A stretch of 64,000 bases of DNA from Nocardia goodfellowii (GCF_017875645.1 NZ_JAGGMR010000001.1:6138001-6202000); one strand, 5' to 3'; positions 15,049 to 24,044 are shown, counted from the stretch's first letter. The notes: generated by a model from the letters alone, not told the origin. A program made the numbers and translations.

Positions 15049-16332
15049 TCAGCCGGGCGCAAGGTGCCCGGCGAGGTGGTCGTAGGCGACATGGGCGTGC
15101 AGCCGCACGCCGGTGACCAGGGTGTCGTCGTCGGCATAGAAGTGCGGATTGTGGTTCATGTACATCCCGCGGCCGTTCGGCTCCGGCCGTGGCATGCCCT
15201 GCGGTCCGAGCTCCGCGTCCTGCACGCCGAGGGTCACATACAGTCCGCCGTACCTGTTGACGAACACCGAGACGTCGTCGTATCCGAGGGTGGGCGGCGT
15301 CTGCGTCACTTTGTCCGCACCGGCGACCCGCCGGAAGGTCGGTAGCGCGGCGTCGATCCACGCCGCCTGATTGTGCACGGCAGGCACATCCTGCAGGAAT
15401 TCGACTGTGGCAGAGCAGTTGTAGGCCTGCGCGGTATGGGTAGCCAGTGTCTCGACCCGCCGTCGCACCTCCGGCATGTCCGCCTCGACGGCGCAGCGGA
15501 TCGTGCCCCACAGCGTGACGGTCTGGCCGATGATGTTGAACCGTCCCACGTCCTCGACATGCCCGATGCTGACCGTCACCGGATCGAACGCGCTGATCTG
15601 GCGGTACAGCTGGCCGATGCCGGTGAGCACGGCGCCGGCGGGCGGCATCGGGTCGATGCCCATCCACGGGGTGGAACCATGCACCTGCCGGCCGGTGATC
15701 CCGATCTTGATCAGGCAGGAGGCCCCGAACTGGTTGCCCTCGCGGTACCCGATGTACCCCTTCGGATACGGCGTGACGTGAAAGCCGAAGGCCATAGTCG
15801 GTACCGGATCGTCGAGCGCGCCCTCCCCGAGCATTGCCGCCGCGCCGCCCTTCTCGTCCACCGGCGGCCCCTCCTCGGCCGGCTGGAACACGAAAAGCAC
15901 CGTGCCCGGCAGCTTTTCACGCACTCCGGCCAGCACCGTGGCCGCGCCCATCAGCATCGAGGTGTGGCAGTCGTGGCCGCAGGCGTGCGACACCGGAAAC
16001 GGCCCGCCCGGATACTCCTGGTCGACCACCTTCGACGCGAAATCGGCGCCGCACAGATCGGGTACGGGCAGCGCATCGGTGTCCGCCCGCAGCGCGACGA
16101 CACCCTTCCCCGGCTGGCTACCATGCAGCACACCAACGATGCCGTGACCGGCGATACCGGTGCGAACCTCGTCCAGATCCAGGGACCGCAGATGTTCGGC
16201 GATCAGCTCCGCAGTCTGGACTTCCCGGTTCGACAACTCGGGGTTCTGATGCAAATGCCGCCGCCAGCGCACAACCTGATCGGCGACAGCGGCGGCACGG
16301 GCGTCCAATTCACCGTAGATCGGCTCTGACAT
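15049..16332 (-). CDS. M20D-family amidohydrolase (hippurate hydrolase-like)
   Basis: A 427-residue metallopeptidase-fold amidohydrolase. ALRADTDALPV, SHACGHDCHTSML and FQPAEEGPP supply the metal ligands and catalytic Glu typical of M20D enzymes that deacylate N-acyl amino acids (hippurate, IAA-amino acid and N-acetyl-diaminopimelate hydrolases). The dimerisation domain with ITGRQVHGSTPWMGIDP lies in the middle. The start is placed at 16332 because GGAG stands five bases upstream; the open frame upstream is not protein-like. It is divergent from udgB. No regulator adjoins it, and its substrate is not predictable. Confidence 0.88.
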   Translation of the reverse strand: MSEPIYGELDARAAAVADQVVRWRRHLHQNPELSNREVQTAELIAEHLRSLDLDEVRTGIAGHGIVGVLHGSQPGKGVVALRADTDALPVPDLCGADFASKVVDQEYPGGPFPVSHACGHDCHTSMLMGAATVLAGVREKLPGTVLFVFQPAEEGPPVDEKGGAAAMLGEGALDDPVPTMAFGFHVTPYPKGYIGYREGNQFGASCLIKIGITGRQVHGSTPWMGIDPMPPAGAVLTGIGQLYRQISAFDPVTVSIGHVEDVGRFNIIGQTVTLWGTIRCAVEADMPEVRRRVETLATHTAQAYNCSATVEFLQDVPAVHNQAAWIDAALPTFRRVAGADKVTQTPPTLGYDDVSVFVNRYGGLYVTLGVQDAELGPQGMPRPEPNGRGMYMNHNPHFYADDDTLVTGVRLHAHVAYDHLAGHLAPG

Positions 16333-16518
16333 CGCGACTCCATTCGAGTGATCCGCAAGGGACTGCCGGTGGATATCACTGCCACTATGCCGCAGAAAGC
16401 GACAAACTACGGCCATCCCAACCAGTCAGGCAATCATTTCGCTACCCGCGCTGTCGCCAGCCGGTGGCACCCGGCCCCGGCGCTGCGCCGCAGAGCGCAT
16501 CCGTGGTTGAGTCGGAGT

Positions 16519-17232
16519 ATGTGCCGGACAATCAGCGATCTCGACGCAGCCGTCTCGGACTGTCGCGCCTGTCCGCGGCTGGTGGCCTGGCGCGAGCAGG
16601 TCGCACAGGACAAGCGCGCCGCGTTTCGTAGCGAAACATATTGGGGGCGACCGGTTCCGGGCTTCGGTCCGGCCGACGCGCGGCTGCTGATCGTCGGCCT
16701 GGCGCCGGCCGCGCACGGCGGAAACCGCACCGGACGGATGTTCACCGGCGACCGAAGCGGTGACGTGCTGTATGCCGCCATGTACGCGACCGGCCTGGCC
16801 AGCCAGCCGACCGCCGTGCATCGCGACGACGGTCTGCGATTGCTCGGTGCGCGCGTCACCGCCCCCGTGCACTGCGCCCCACCGGACAACAAGCCACTGC
16901 CCGAGGAACGCGACCGCTGCCGGCATTGGCTGACGACCGAACTCGATCTGCTCGCATCCACCGTGCGAGCGGTCGTGGTACTCGGCGGCTTCGGCTGGCA
17001 GGCGCTGCTACCGGTGCTCGACCAGGCCGGCTGGGTGATTCCACGCCCGCGCCCCAAGTTCGGCCACGGCGTGCGGATCAACCTGGCCCCCAAGACTTCC
17101 GAGCGCGCGCCGCTGCATGTGTTCGGCTGCTATCACGTCAGCCAGCGGAACACCTCCACCGGCCTGCTCACCAGCACCATGATCGAATCGGTGCTCAGCT
17201 CCGCCGCGGCCGCCGCCGGTCTGCGCGGGTAG
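16519..17232 (+). CDS. udgB: Uracil-DNA glycosylase family 5 (UdgB), Fe-S
   Basis: The protein has the family-5 motif A GLAPAAHGGNRTGRMFTGD and a motif B HVFGCYHVSQRNT with the catalytic-site histidine. Four cysteines expected for the [4Fe-4S] cluster are present: CRACP near the N-terminus, and the pair in VHCAPP and DRCRHW. UdgB removes uracil, hypoxanthine and related deaminated bases from DNA, which matters in GC-rich actinobacteria. The start is uncertain: the open frame begins at 16348, but the upstream part is not protein-like, so the ATG at 16519 (237 aa) is used; mycobacterial homologues are longer at the N-terminus. Confidence 0.88.
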   Translation: MCRTISDLDAAVSDCRACPRLVAWREQVAQDKRAAFRSETYWGRPVPGFGPADARLLIVGLAPAAHGGNRTGRMFTGDRSGDVLYAAMYATGLASQPTAVHRDDGLRLLGARVTAPVHCAPPDNKPLPEERDRCRHWLTTELDLLASTVRAVVVLGGFGWQALLPVLDQAGWVIPRPRPKFGHGVRINLAPKTSERAPLHVFGCYHVSQRNTSTGLLTSTMIESVLSSAAAAAGLRG

Positions 17233-17236
17233 CCGG

Positions 17237-18502
17237 TCAGCGCTCACCGCGCGACGACGCCGACTCGCGCAGTGCCAATTGCAGTTCCAGCAGCAGCCGG
17301 TCCGCCGGGTCGGCCAGGCTCATGCCGGTGAGCTGTTCGACGCGGCGAATGCGGTACCGCAACGTATTCGGGTGCACCCGCAGCTCCTGGGCGGCAGCCC
17401 GGACGTCACCGTGGACGCGCAGATAGACCTCGACGCTGTCGCCCAGGTTCGCCGAATGCGCGCTGTCGTAGTCGGCGAGCGCCTCGAGCCGGGGGTCGCG
17501 TAGCTCCGGTTTGCCGCGCAGCAGGCCGACGATCTCACCGAGCAGCACCGCCGTGCGCGATTCCGCGAGGGTTGTTACCCTGCCCTGCGCGAACGCCGCG
17601 GGCGGGCTGTCGAGCACCCGATCCACTTCCGACCGGGCGCCCGCGACCGCCGCGAGATCGGCGACCGGGATCGCGATGGCCGCGTGCAGCGGGACCAGTT
17701 GTTCCCGTTCGAAGCGCTCGACCAGCTGACGCACCCAGGCGGTCACCGCCCGTTCGGAGCGGAATCGCGGCAGCAGCACATAGATTCGCGCGCCGTACAC
17801 CATGGTCACGGCATCGCGGCGAAAGGCGCTGGAGTGCAGCCGGATCAGACCTCCGAGGCTGTCGTCCGCCGTCTCACCAGCACTCGCGCTCCCGTCCGAG
17901 CGGGCCGCGGCGCCGGTCAGCGCCGCGAAACCGACTACCGCGGCCGGGCCGTGCGCCGGAATGCCCAGAGCCCCCGCGATCGAGGGGATATCGACACCCT
18001 CCCCCCGCACGCCGAACAACCGTTGCACCATCAGCGCTTCCGTGGACGGCGCGTCGAGAATCCGCGAAATAATCCGTGCGGCAATGGCCGACGCCCCACG
18101 CAGCACCTCCGGTGCGCCCGGCTCGAACGCGCGGTCGCCCTGCTGCAACCAGATCGAGCCGAGCAGGCGTGGCGCGACACCGGCGTCCGCGGACGGCCGC
18201 CGGATGCTGATCACCAAGCGCCGCTTGATATTCAGTTCCGGGTGCGCGGGCACCTCGATGACCTCGTCGGTGCGCCGCAACCGGTCGAACACACCCCATT
18301 CCCGCAGCATCCGCAAATAGTCGTGCGGACCCTCGCGACCCAGGATCGAGCGGATCCGCAGCGGGTCAGCGGCCTCGTCGGAGGCCGAGTAGGCCAGCAC
18401 ATGGGACTCGGGATCCTCGATGGAGACCATTCCGCCCGCGTTCTGGGCCACCAGCTGGGCCAGCCCGAACAGGTCGGTTTCGCCGTCGAGCAGAACACGC
18501 AT
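17237..18502 (-). CDS. PucR-family activator of proline catabolism (PruC-like)
   Basis: A 421-residue PucR/CdaR-type regulator: an N-terminal sensory region with a purine-catabolism-like fold, a central GGDEF-like degenerate domain, and a C-terminal HTH_30 with VHPNTLRYRIRRVEQLTG near residues 380-397. It is divergent from pruA with a 125-base intergenic region, the same organisation as the mycobacterial PruC-PruA/PruB locus, where the regulator activates proline degradation genes. Two copies of TTCGGCCGATC 40 bases apart in the shared promoter region are candidate binding sites. I infer a proline-responsive activator. Confidence 0.82.
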   Translation of the reverse strand: MRVLLDGETDLFGLAQLVAQNAGGMVSIEDPESHVLAYSASDEAADPLRIRSILGREGPHDYLRMLREWGVFDRLRRTDEVIEVPAHPELNIKRRLVISIRRPSADAGVAPRLLGSIWLQQGDRAFEPGAPEVLRGASAIAARIISRILDAPSTEALMVQRLFGVRGEGVDIPSIAGALGIPAHGPAAVVGFAALTGAAARSDGSASAGETADDSLGGLIRLHSSAFRRDAVTMVYGARIYVLLPRFRSERAVTAWVRQLVERFEREQLVPLHAAIAIPVADLAAVAGARSEVDRVLDSPPAAFAQGRVTTLAESRTAVLLGEIVGLLRGKPELRDPRLEALADYDSAHSANLGDSVEVYLRVHGDVRAAAQELRVHPNTLRYRIRRVEQLTGMSLADPADRLLLELQLALRESASSRGER

Positions 18503-18514
18503 GGTGGAACAACC

Positions 18515-18565
18515 TTCGGCCGATCGAACAATACTGACAGCTCATCTTTGTCCGTTCGGCCGATC
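18515..18565. promoter_or_regulatory. Pair of 11-bp direct repeats in the pruC-pruA promoter region
   Basis: TTCGGCCGATC is found at 18515-18525 and again at 18555-18565, spaced 40 bases start to start, close to four helical turns. Each half contains the self-complementary core CGGCCG. Two in-phase sites between divergent genes are a common activator arrangement. Confidence 0.5.
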
Positions 18566-18627
18566 CACCGCAGGCTTTCGCGGAGTTGACTGCCCTCCAG
18601 TGCTACCGCGCTATCCAGGAGGTATTC

Positions 18628-20265
18628 ATGGACGCCATCGCGACCACTCCCCCGCCCGTCAACGAGCCGGTGGGGACCTTCGCTCCGGGCAGCCCCGAAC
18701 GGGCCAGGCTGCGAGCGAAACTCGACGAACTCGGCGCCGAGCGGACCGAGGTGAACAATGTCATCGGCGGTGTGCATCGGCGCACCGACGGCCCGGTGAT
18801 CGATGTGGTGCAACCGCATCGGCACGCGGCGGTGCTCGGCACCGTCACCGCGGCCAAGGCGCGTGACGTGCGGGCCGCGGTCGACGCGGCGACCGCGGCC
18901 GCACCCGGCTGGCGTGCGCTGGCTTTCGAGGACCGCGCCGCGATCTTCCTGCGCGCCGCGGATCTGCTGGCCGGGCCGTGGCGGGAGACCATCGCCGCGG
19001 CCACCATGCTGGGGCAATCCAAGACCGCCTATCAGGCCGAGATCGACGCCCCGTGTGAGCTGGTGGACTTCTGGCGGTTCAACGTCCAGTTCGCCCGGGA
19101 AATACTGGCGCAGCAGCCGATTTCGGTGCCGGGAGTGTGGAATCGGCTCGACTACCGGCCGCTGGAAGGGTTCGTCTACGCCGTTACCCCGTTCAACTTC
19201 ACCGCGATCGCCGCCAATCTGCCCACGGCTCCCGCGCTGATGGGTAACACCGTGGTCTGGAAACCCGCACTCACCCAGTCGGTGGCGGCGTACTGGACGA
19301 TGAAGCTGCTGGAGGCGGCGGGGTTGCCGCCCGGCGTCATCAATCTGGTGCACGGCGCCGGGCCGAAGGTCTCGGATGTGGTGCTCGCCGACCCGCGACT
19401 GGCGGGCGTGCACTTCACCGGTTCCACCAAAACCTTCCAGCACCTGTGGCGTTCGGTGGCCGCGAATATCGGTGACTACCAGTCCTATCCGCGGCTGGTC
19501 GGGGAGACCGGCGGCAAGGACTTCGTCATCGCGCACAGCTCGGCCGACCCGGAGGTACTGAGCACCGCGCTGATCCGCGGCGCGTTCGACTATCAGGGCC
19601 AGAAGTGTTCGGCGGCCTCGCGCGCGTTCATCCCGAAATCGGTGTGGGCGCAGATGGGCGCGGATCTGGTCGGGAAGGTCGCCGAGCTGAAATACGGCGA
19701 CGTCACCGATTTCACGAACTTCGGTGGCGCCCTGATCGATCGGCGGGCCTACGACCGCAATGTGGATGCGCTGGAACGGGCCAAGGCGACGGCGGGCCTG
19801 ACCATCGCGGTCGGCGGGCGGGCCGATGACAGTGTGGGCTATTTCGTCGAGCCGACGGTACTGCTCGGTGACGATCCGGCCGACGAGGCGTTCCACACCG
19901 AATACTTCGGCCCCATCCTGTCGGTGCATGTCTATGACGACTCCACGCCCGGATCCTTCGACGCCGCTTTGGATCTCGTCGATCGCGGAGCGAGTTACGG
20001 GCTGACCGGATCGATCATCGCCACCGACCGCGCCGCCGTCGCGCGAGCCACCGATGCGTTGCGGTTCGCCGCCGGGAACTTCTATGTCAACGACAAGCCG
20101 ACCGGCGCCGTGGTCGGTCAGCAACCGTTCGGTGGGTCGCGGGCCTCGGGCACCAATGACAAGGCCGGATCGCCATTGAATCTGCTGCGCTGGACGTCGG
20201 CACGAACCATCAAGGAGACCTTCGTACCGCCGGTCGAGCACCGCTACCCGCATCAGGAGCGGTGA
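18628..20265 (+). CDS. pruA: L-glutamate gamma-semialdehyde dehydrogenase
   Basis: A 545-residue aldehyde dehydrogenase of the PruA type, oxidising glutamate semialdehyde (from P5C) to glutamate with NAD+. GETGGKDF carries the general-base Glu and GQKCSAASR the catalytic Cys (about residue 327); TPFNFTAIAANL and PFGGSRASGTNDKAG are typical of 1-pyrroline-5-carboxylate dehydrogenases. The start at 18628 has AGGAGG seven bases upstream; 14 extra codons upstream are not conserved-looking. It overlaps pruB (TGATG), so both enzymes are made together, as in mycobacteria where the two activities are separate proteins rather than a fused PutA. Confidence 0.95.
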   Translation: MDAIATTPPPVNEPVGTFAPGSPERARLRAKLDELGAERTEVNNVIGGVHRRTDGPVIDVVQPHRHAAVLGTVTAAKARDVRAAVDAATAAAPGWRALAFEDRAAIFLRAADLLAGPWRETIAAATMLGQSKTAYQAEIDAPCELVDFWRFNVQFAREILAQQPISVPGVWNRLDYRPLEGFVYAVTPFNFTAIAANLPTAPALMGNTVVWKPALTQSVAAYWTMKLLEAAGLPPGVINLVHGAGPKVSDVVLADPRLAGVHFTGSTKTFQHLWRSVAANIGDYQSYPRLVGETGGKDFVIAHSSADPEVLSTALIRGAFDYQGQKCSAASRAFIPKSVWAQMGADLVGKVAELKYGDVTDFTNFGGALIDRRAYDRNVDALERAKATAGLTIAVGGRADDSVGYFVEPTVLLGDDPADEAFHTEYFGPILSVHVYDDSTPGSFDAALDLVDRGASYGLTGSIIATDRAAVARATDALRFAAGNFYVNDKPTGAVVGQQPFGGSRASGTNDKAGSPLNLLRWTSARTIKETFVPPVEHRYPHQER

Positions 20266-21275
20266 TGACGAACGGATTGCTGCGCCCCGCCATGCTGGCC
20301 GCCGCCCGTTCGGCCCGGCTGGAACGCACTGTTCGCCGCATGCCGTCGACCCGGCGGCTGGTCGACCGGTTCGTCGCGGGCGATACCGAGGAGCAGGCGA
20401 TCGCGGCCGCCACACCCCTGCTCGAATCGGGGCGGCGGATCAGCATCGATTACCTCGGTGAGGACACCACCGATATCGGACAGGCGCGCGCCACGGTCAA
20501 GCACTATCTCGAGCTCCTGTCCGCGCTGGCGCACGCACAGGCGGCATTCAGCGGCGATCAGACGGCCGTCACCCCCGCGGGACCGCTGGAGGTTTCGCTG
20601 AAACTGTCCGCCCTCGGGCAGGCTCTGCCGCGCGACGGGCACCGGATCGCCCTCGACCACGCGGCGGAAATCTGTGCGGCGGCCCAGGCCGCCGCAGCGA
20701 TGGTGACCATCGACGCCGAAGACCACACCACCACCGATTCGACACTGTCCATCGTGCGGGAGTTGCGCGGCGAATTCCCGGACCTCGGCACCGTCCTCCA
20801 GGCCTATCTGAAGCGAACCGAGGCCGACTGCCAGGAACTCGCCGGCTCCCGCATCCGGCTGTGCAAGGGCGCCTACCGGGAACCGGCCGATGTCGCCTAT
20901 CAACGCCGGGCGGAGGTCGACGAGGCGTACCTGCGGTGTTTGCGGATCCTCATGGCGGGGGAAGGCTATCCCATGGTCGCCACCCACGATCCGCGGATGA
21001 TCGACGCCGCGCAGCGCTACGCCCGAGAGACCGGCCGCGACACGGGCGATTTCGAGTTCCAGATGCTCCACGGCATCCGCGACGACGAACAGCGCCGTCT
21101 GGTCAAGGCCGGGCATCGCTTGCGGGTCTACCTGCCCTACGGCGACCAGTGGTACGGCTACTTCATGCGACGGCTCGCCGAACGCCCGGCCAACCTGGTG
21201 TTCTTCCTGCGCGCCCTGAGGCCCGGCAATTTCGCCGATTCTCCGTCCGTCACACCCGCCGGTCGGTTTAGCTGA
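20265..21275 (+). CDS. pruB: Proline dehydrogenase
   Basis: A 336-residue monofunctional FAD-dependent proline dehydrogenase with a TIM-barrel fold. LCKGAYREPA, VATHDPR and FEFQMLHGIRDD are family signatures, and YGYFMRRLAERP contains the substrate-binding RRxxE. It oxidises proline to P5C, passing electrons to the respiratory chain. The start is an ATG overlapping the pruA stop (a GTG three bases earlier is also possible), with AGGAGC upstream. The permease gene follows after 112 bases on the same strand. Confidence 0.95.
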   Translation: MTNGLLRPAMLAAARSARLERTVRRMPSTRRLVDRFVAGDTEEQAIAAATPLLESGRRISIDYLGEDTTDIGQARATVKHYLELLSALAHAQAAFSGDQTAVTPAGPLEVSLKLSALGQALPRDGHRIALDHAAEICAAAQAAAAMVTIDAEDHTTTDSTLSIVRELRGEFPDLGTVLQAYLKRTEADCQELAGSRIRLCKGAYREPADVAYQRRAEVDEAYLRCLRILMAGEGYPMVATHDPRMIDAAQRYARETGRDTGDFEFQMLHGIRDDEQRRLVKAGHRLRVYLPYGDQWYGYFMRRLAERPANLVFFLRALRPGNFADSPSVTPAGRFS

Positions 21276-21387
21276 ATCCAGCTCGCTGGGTTCACCCACC
21301 CCGTCGGCTCACCAGCCACCAGCTGAGCTGTCGCGCGCTCGGCTCGCCACCCCTGGGCCGAGCGCACGCAGAAAGGAAAGGAATCGC

Positions 21388-22833
21388 ATGTTCAACGCCG
21401 ATATGCGCCGGCAGATGTTGCGCCGCAAACCCATTCAGGAAATCGAGGAGGAGATTCCCGCCGACGAGCGGCTCGCCAAACATCTCGGCCTGTGGCAGCT
21501 CACCGCGATCGGTGTCGGCGGCATCATCGGTGCGGGTATCTTCGCGCTCGCCGGGTCGGTCGCGCATTCGGTGACCGGGCCCGCGGTGCTGATCTCGTTC
21601 CTGATCGCCGGCCTGGCCAGTGCCGCCGCCGCGCTGTGTTACGCCGAGTTCGCGGGCATGATCCCGAAGGCCGGTTCGGCCTACACCTACGGGTACGTGG
21701 CGCTCGGCGAACTCGGCGGCTGGTTCATCGGCTGGGATCTGCTGCTCGAGTACGTGGCGGTGGCGGCGGTCGTCGCGATCGGCGTCTCCGGATACTTCAA
21801 ATTCCTGCTGGAGCAGGTCGACATCGACCTGCCCACCTGGATGCTGGGCGCGTACGGCACCGAGGACGGGCGGGTGGTCGACGTCTTCGCCGTACTGTTC
21901 TGCCTGGGCACCGCGTGGCTGCTCTCGCGTGGCATCCGCAGCGTCGGCCGGTTCGAGACGGTGGCGGTCGGCATCAAGGTGGCGCTCGTGCTGCTCATCA
22001 TCGTGCTCGGTGTCTTCCACATCGACAGCGCCAACTACAGCCCGTACTTCCCGTTCGGTACCGCCGCCGTCTTCACCGGCGCGGCGACGGTGTTCTTCGC
22101 CGTGTTCGGCTACGACGCGATGAGCACGGCGGCCGAGGAGTCCGTCGACGGCAAGAAGCACCTGCCCAAGGCGATCATCTACTCCCTGGCCATCGCGATG
22201 GTGCTGTACGTGCTGGCGACTTTGGTGCTCACCGGCATGCAGAAGTACACCGAAATCGACCCGGAGAGTGGCTTCTCCACCGCCTTCAAGGCTGTCGGCA
22301 TGCCCGGCGTCGCCAACATCATCGCGATCGGCGCCATCGTCGGCATCATCACCGTGGTGCTCACCTTCATGCTCGGTGTCACCCGCGTGTGGTTCGCGAT
22401 GAGCCGCGACGGGCTGCTGCCGGAGTGGTTCGCGAAAACCCATCCGGTGCGCAAGGTTCCGACTCGCGTCACCTGGATCGTCGGCATCGGTTCGGCGATC
22501 CTGGCCGGATTGCTACCGATCAACACCGTCGCCGAGCTCACCAATATCGGCATCCTGATGGCGTTCGTCGTGGTCTGCATCGCCGTGGTGGTCCTGCGCT
22601 ACAAACGTCCCGACGCGCCCCGCACGTTCAAACTCCCACTCATGCCGGTCATTCCGATCATCGGCGTGATCGCCTCGGTGTGGCTGATGCTGTCGCTGCC
22701 GTGGGAGACGTGGCTGCGGTTCGGGGCCTGGCTGGTGGTCGGACTGGTGATCTATCTCGGTTACTCCCGCACCCATTCCAAACTCGAGCAGACAGGCCCC
22801 GCCCCCGCTACCGGGCCTTTGGTGAAAGACTGA
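21388..22833 (+). CDS. APC-superfamily amino-acid permease (CAT/YfnA-like)
   Basis: A 481-residue membrane protein with about 12 helices. The first helix contains GVGGIIGAGIFALAG, the unwound substrate-binding segment of APC transporters, and FGYDAMSTAAEES is the signature of the cationic-amino-acid-transporter subgroup. An AAGGAA lies upstream of the ATG. Its place behind pruA-pruB suggests uptake of proline or a related amino acid feeding the pathway, although the subgroup itself is not proline-specific. The 3' end overlaps the convergent DMT gene by 26 bases. Confidence 0.88.
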   Translation: MFNADMRRQMLRRKPIQEIEEEIPADERLAKHLGLWQLTAIGVGGIIGAGIFALAGSVAHSVTGPAVLISFLIAGLASAAAALCYAEFAGMIPKAGSAYTYGYVALGELGGWFIGWDLLLEYVAVAAVVAIGVSGYFKFLLEQVDIDLPTWMLGAYGTEDGRVVDVFAVLFCLGTAWLLSRGIRSVGRFETVAVGIKVALVLLIIVLGVFHIDSANYSPYFPFGTAAVFTGAATVFFAVFGYDAMSTAAEESVDGKKHLPKAIIYSLAIAMVLYVLATLVLTGMQKYTEIDPESGFSTAFKAVGMPGVANIIAIGAIVGIITVVLTFMLGVTRVWFAMSRDGLLPEWFAKTHPVRKVPTRVTWIVGIGSAILAGLLPINTVAELTNIGILMAFVVVCIAVVVLRYKRPDAPRTFKLPLMPVIPIIGVIASVWLMLSLPWETWLRFGAWLVVGLVIYLGYSRTHSKLEQTGPAPATGPLVKD

Positions 22834-23734
22834 GCAACACCAGCCCGGAGGCGAGAACCGCTAGGCCGCACCACGATACGAACGGCAAGCGTTCGCCGAT
22901 GACCGTGACGCCGAGCACCGCCGCGACGGCGGGCTCGGCGAGCGTCAGCGTGGTCGCCGCCGCCACGGTGGTGTGGCGCAGGCCGTACCCGAACAGGCGG
23001 TACGCCAGGAACGTGGTGAAGATCGCGAGGTGCAGCGCGACCGCGATGCCGCGCGTGCTGCCGAGCCACGTTGTGTCCGTGCACAGCACCACCGGCAGCA
23101 CCAAAAGCCCTGCCGCGCCGAACATCACGCCCATCACCGAGTCGGACCGGTGCCCGCGGGCGATCAGTTCACCACCCACCAGCGCGTAGACGACATAGGC
23201 GAAGCCGCCCATCGCGGCCAGACCGATGCCGAGCAGGTCGACCGCGGCGGCGCCGGTCGTCAGTTGCGGGCCCAGAACCAGTGCCGCGCAACCGGCTACC
23301 GCCGCGGACGTGGCCACGACCCACCGCGCCGCCGGGCGCGACCGGCCCATCGCCCAAGCCAGCGCACCGGCGAAAACCGGTGCGCCGCACAGCGCTACGA
23401 CCGTCGCGACGGCCACGCCCGTGCGCGCCACCGCCGGATAGAACGTGACCGGATATCCGGCCACGGCGACCGCACCGAGCAGAAGCAGCCGCCACTCCCC
23501 GCGCGAGTAGGACCGGCGACTCGGCCGGCGAGGCCCATAGTGCCCGGCCGATAAGAGCAGTAGCCCGCCCAGGGCGAGACCCGCCGAACCCACCGCGGCG
23601 GCGGGCGCTCCCGCGGGTGCCAGTGAACTAGCCGTTCCGGTGGTTCCCCACAGCACCGAAGCCGCGAGGATCGGTGTGGAGCCGCCGAACCGGCCGGATG
23701 TTTCAGCCAGGGTGGAGCAGACATCGTTGGACAC
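22808..23734 (-). CDS. EamA/DMT-family exporter
   Basis: A 308-residue protein with ten predicted membrane helices in two EamA repeats; the second repeat ends with TLAEPAVAAVLGVTVIGERL, a conserved element of the family. Members export amino acids or metabolites (for example YddG, RhtA). It begins with GTG at 23734. The long leader of about 170 bases upstream contains a 15-codon ORF with Tyr-Trp-His and alternative hairpins, suggesting transcription attenuation by an amino acid. The substrate is unknown; an aromatic amino acid would fit the leader. Confidence 0.85.
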   Translation of the reverse strand: MSNDVCSTLAETSGRFGGSTPILAASVLWGTTGTASSLAPAGAPAAAVGSAGLALGGLLLLSAGHYGPRRPSRRSYSRGEWRLLLLGAVAVAGYPVTFYPAVARTGVAVATVVALCGAPVFAGALAWAMGRSRPAARWVVATSAAVAGCAALVLGPQLTTGAAAVDLLGIGLAAMGGFAYVVYALVGGELIARGHRSDSVMGVMFGAAGLLVLPVVLCTDTTWLGSTRGIAVALHLAIFTTFLAYRLFGYGLRHTTVAAATTLTLAEPAVAAVLGVTVIGERLPFVSWCGLAVLASGLVLLSLSPKAR

Positions 23735-23782
23735 AGTCGTGAACTTCCGTTCTCGAATTCCGAAAGGGATTGGATTCGAAAC

Positions 23783-23872
23783 GGGCGCACGAACGACAGC
23801 CCCGCGACCCAGAGGTCAGCGCGGGCTCGAATTCAGCTCAACCGCGAAGGTGCGCCCGGTCAGGCGACCGGG
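23783..23872 (-). promoter_or_regulatory. Mutually exclusive hairpins in the DMT exporter leader
   Basis: In the transcript, one stem (CCCGGTC/GACCGGG, 23855-23872) shares bases with a longer-range stem (GGGCGCAC at 23783-23790 with GTGCGCCC at 23850-23857), and a third GC-rich stem lies in the loop of the latter. The first stem contains the stop codon of the leader ORF in its loop. This is the geometry of a ribosome-mediated attenuator. A T-run after the last stem is short. Confidence 0.4.
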
Positions 23873-23907
23873 GGCGGCGTGACAGCGTGCCAGTAGGTGG
23901 AGTCCAC
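23860..23907 (-). CDS. Putative 15-residue leader peptide
   Basis: The reading frame starts with GTG and encodes MDSTYWHAVTPPPVA before TGA. It has no ribosome-binding site, but TAATAT ends exactly seven bases upstream (23915-23920), so the RNA would begin at the GTG and be translated as a leaderless message. The Tyr-Trp-His run is a plausible sensor of charged tRNA. It precedes the DMT exporter gene by about 125 bases on the same strand. Confidence 0.4.
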   Translation of the reverse strand: MDSTYWHAVTPPPVA

Positions 23908-23914
23908 GGCGTCG

Positions 23915-23920
23915 ATATTA
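23915..23920 (-). promoter_or_regulatory. -10 box of the DMT exporter leader transcript
   Basis: TAATAT on the minus strand, seven bases before the GTG of the leader ORF. It is the best -10 match in the 301-base region between the exporter and the Lrp gene. Confidence 0.5.
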
Positions 23921-23980
23921 ACGGCAGTCGCCACCCGACGGTACCGGCCGCTCATAGCGCATATCTATCGGCACCGCGCA

Positions 23981-24025
23981 GATTCGCCAACGATGATTCG
24001 AAGTCACCGCATCCTGGCGAATCAT
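23981..24025. promoter_or_regulatory. GATTCG inverted repeats upstream of the Lrp-type gene
   Basis: GATTCGCCA (23981-23989) is matched by TGGCGAATC (24015-24023), and ATGATTCG (23993-24000) by CGAATCAT (24018-24025). Three GATTCG half-sites therefore flank the probable -35 region of the Lrp-type gene, as expected for autoregulation by an oligomeric Lrp protein. Confidence 0.5.
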
Positions 24026-24031
24026 TTTCGG

Positions 24032-24037
24032 TAGCGT
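24032..24037 (+). promoter_or_regulatory. -10 box for leaderless Lrp-type mRNA
   Basis: TAGCGT is followed by seven bases and then the GTG at 24045. This decides between that start and the in-frame GTG at 24036. Confidence 0.55.
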
Positions 24038-24044
24038 GACCTCC

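Noticed and set aside
18232..20415. 727-codon minus-strand open frame over pruA
   Set aside because: It covers both the pruA gene and the 5' part of the PucR gene in the wrong frame, and has no recognisable motif.
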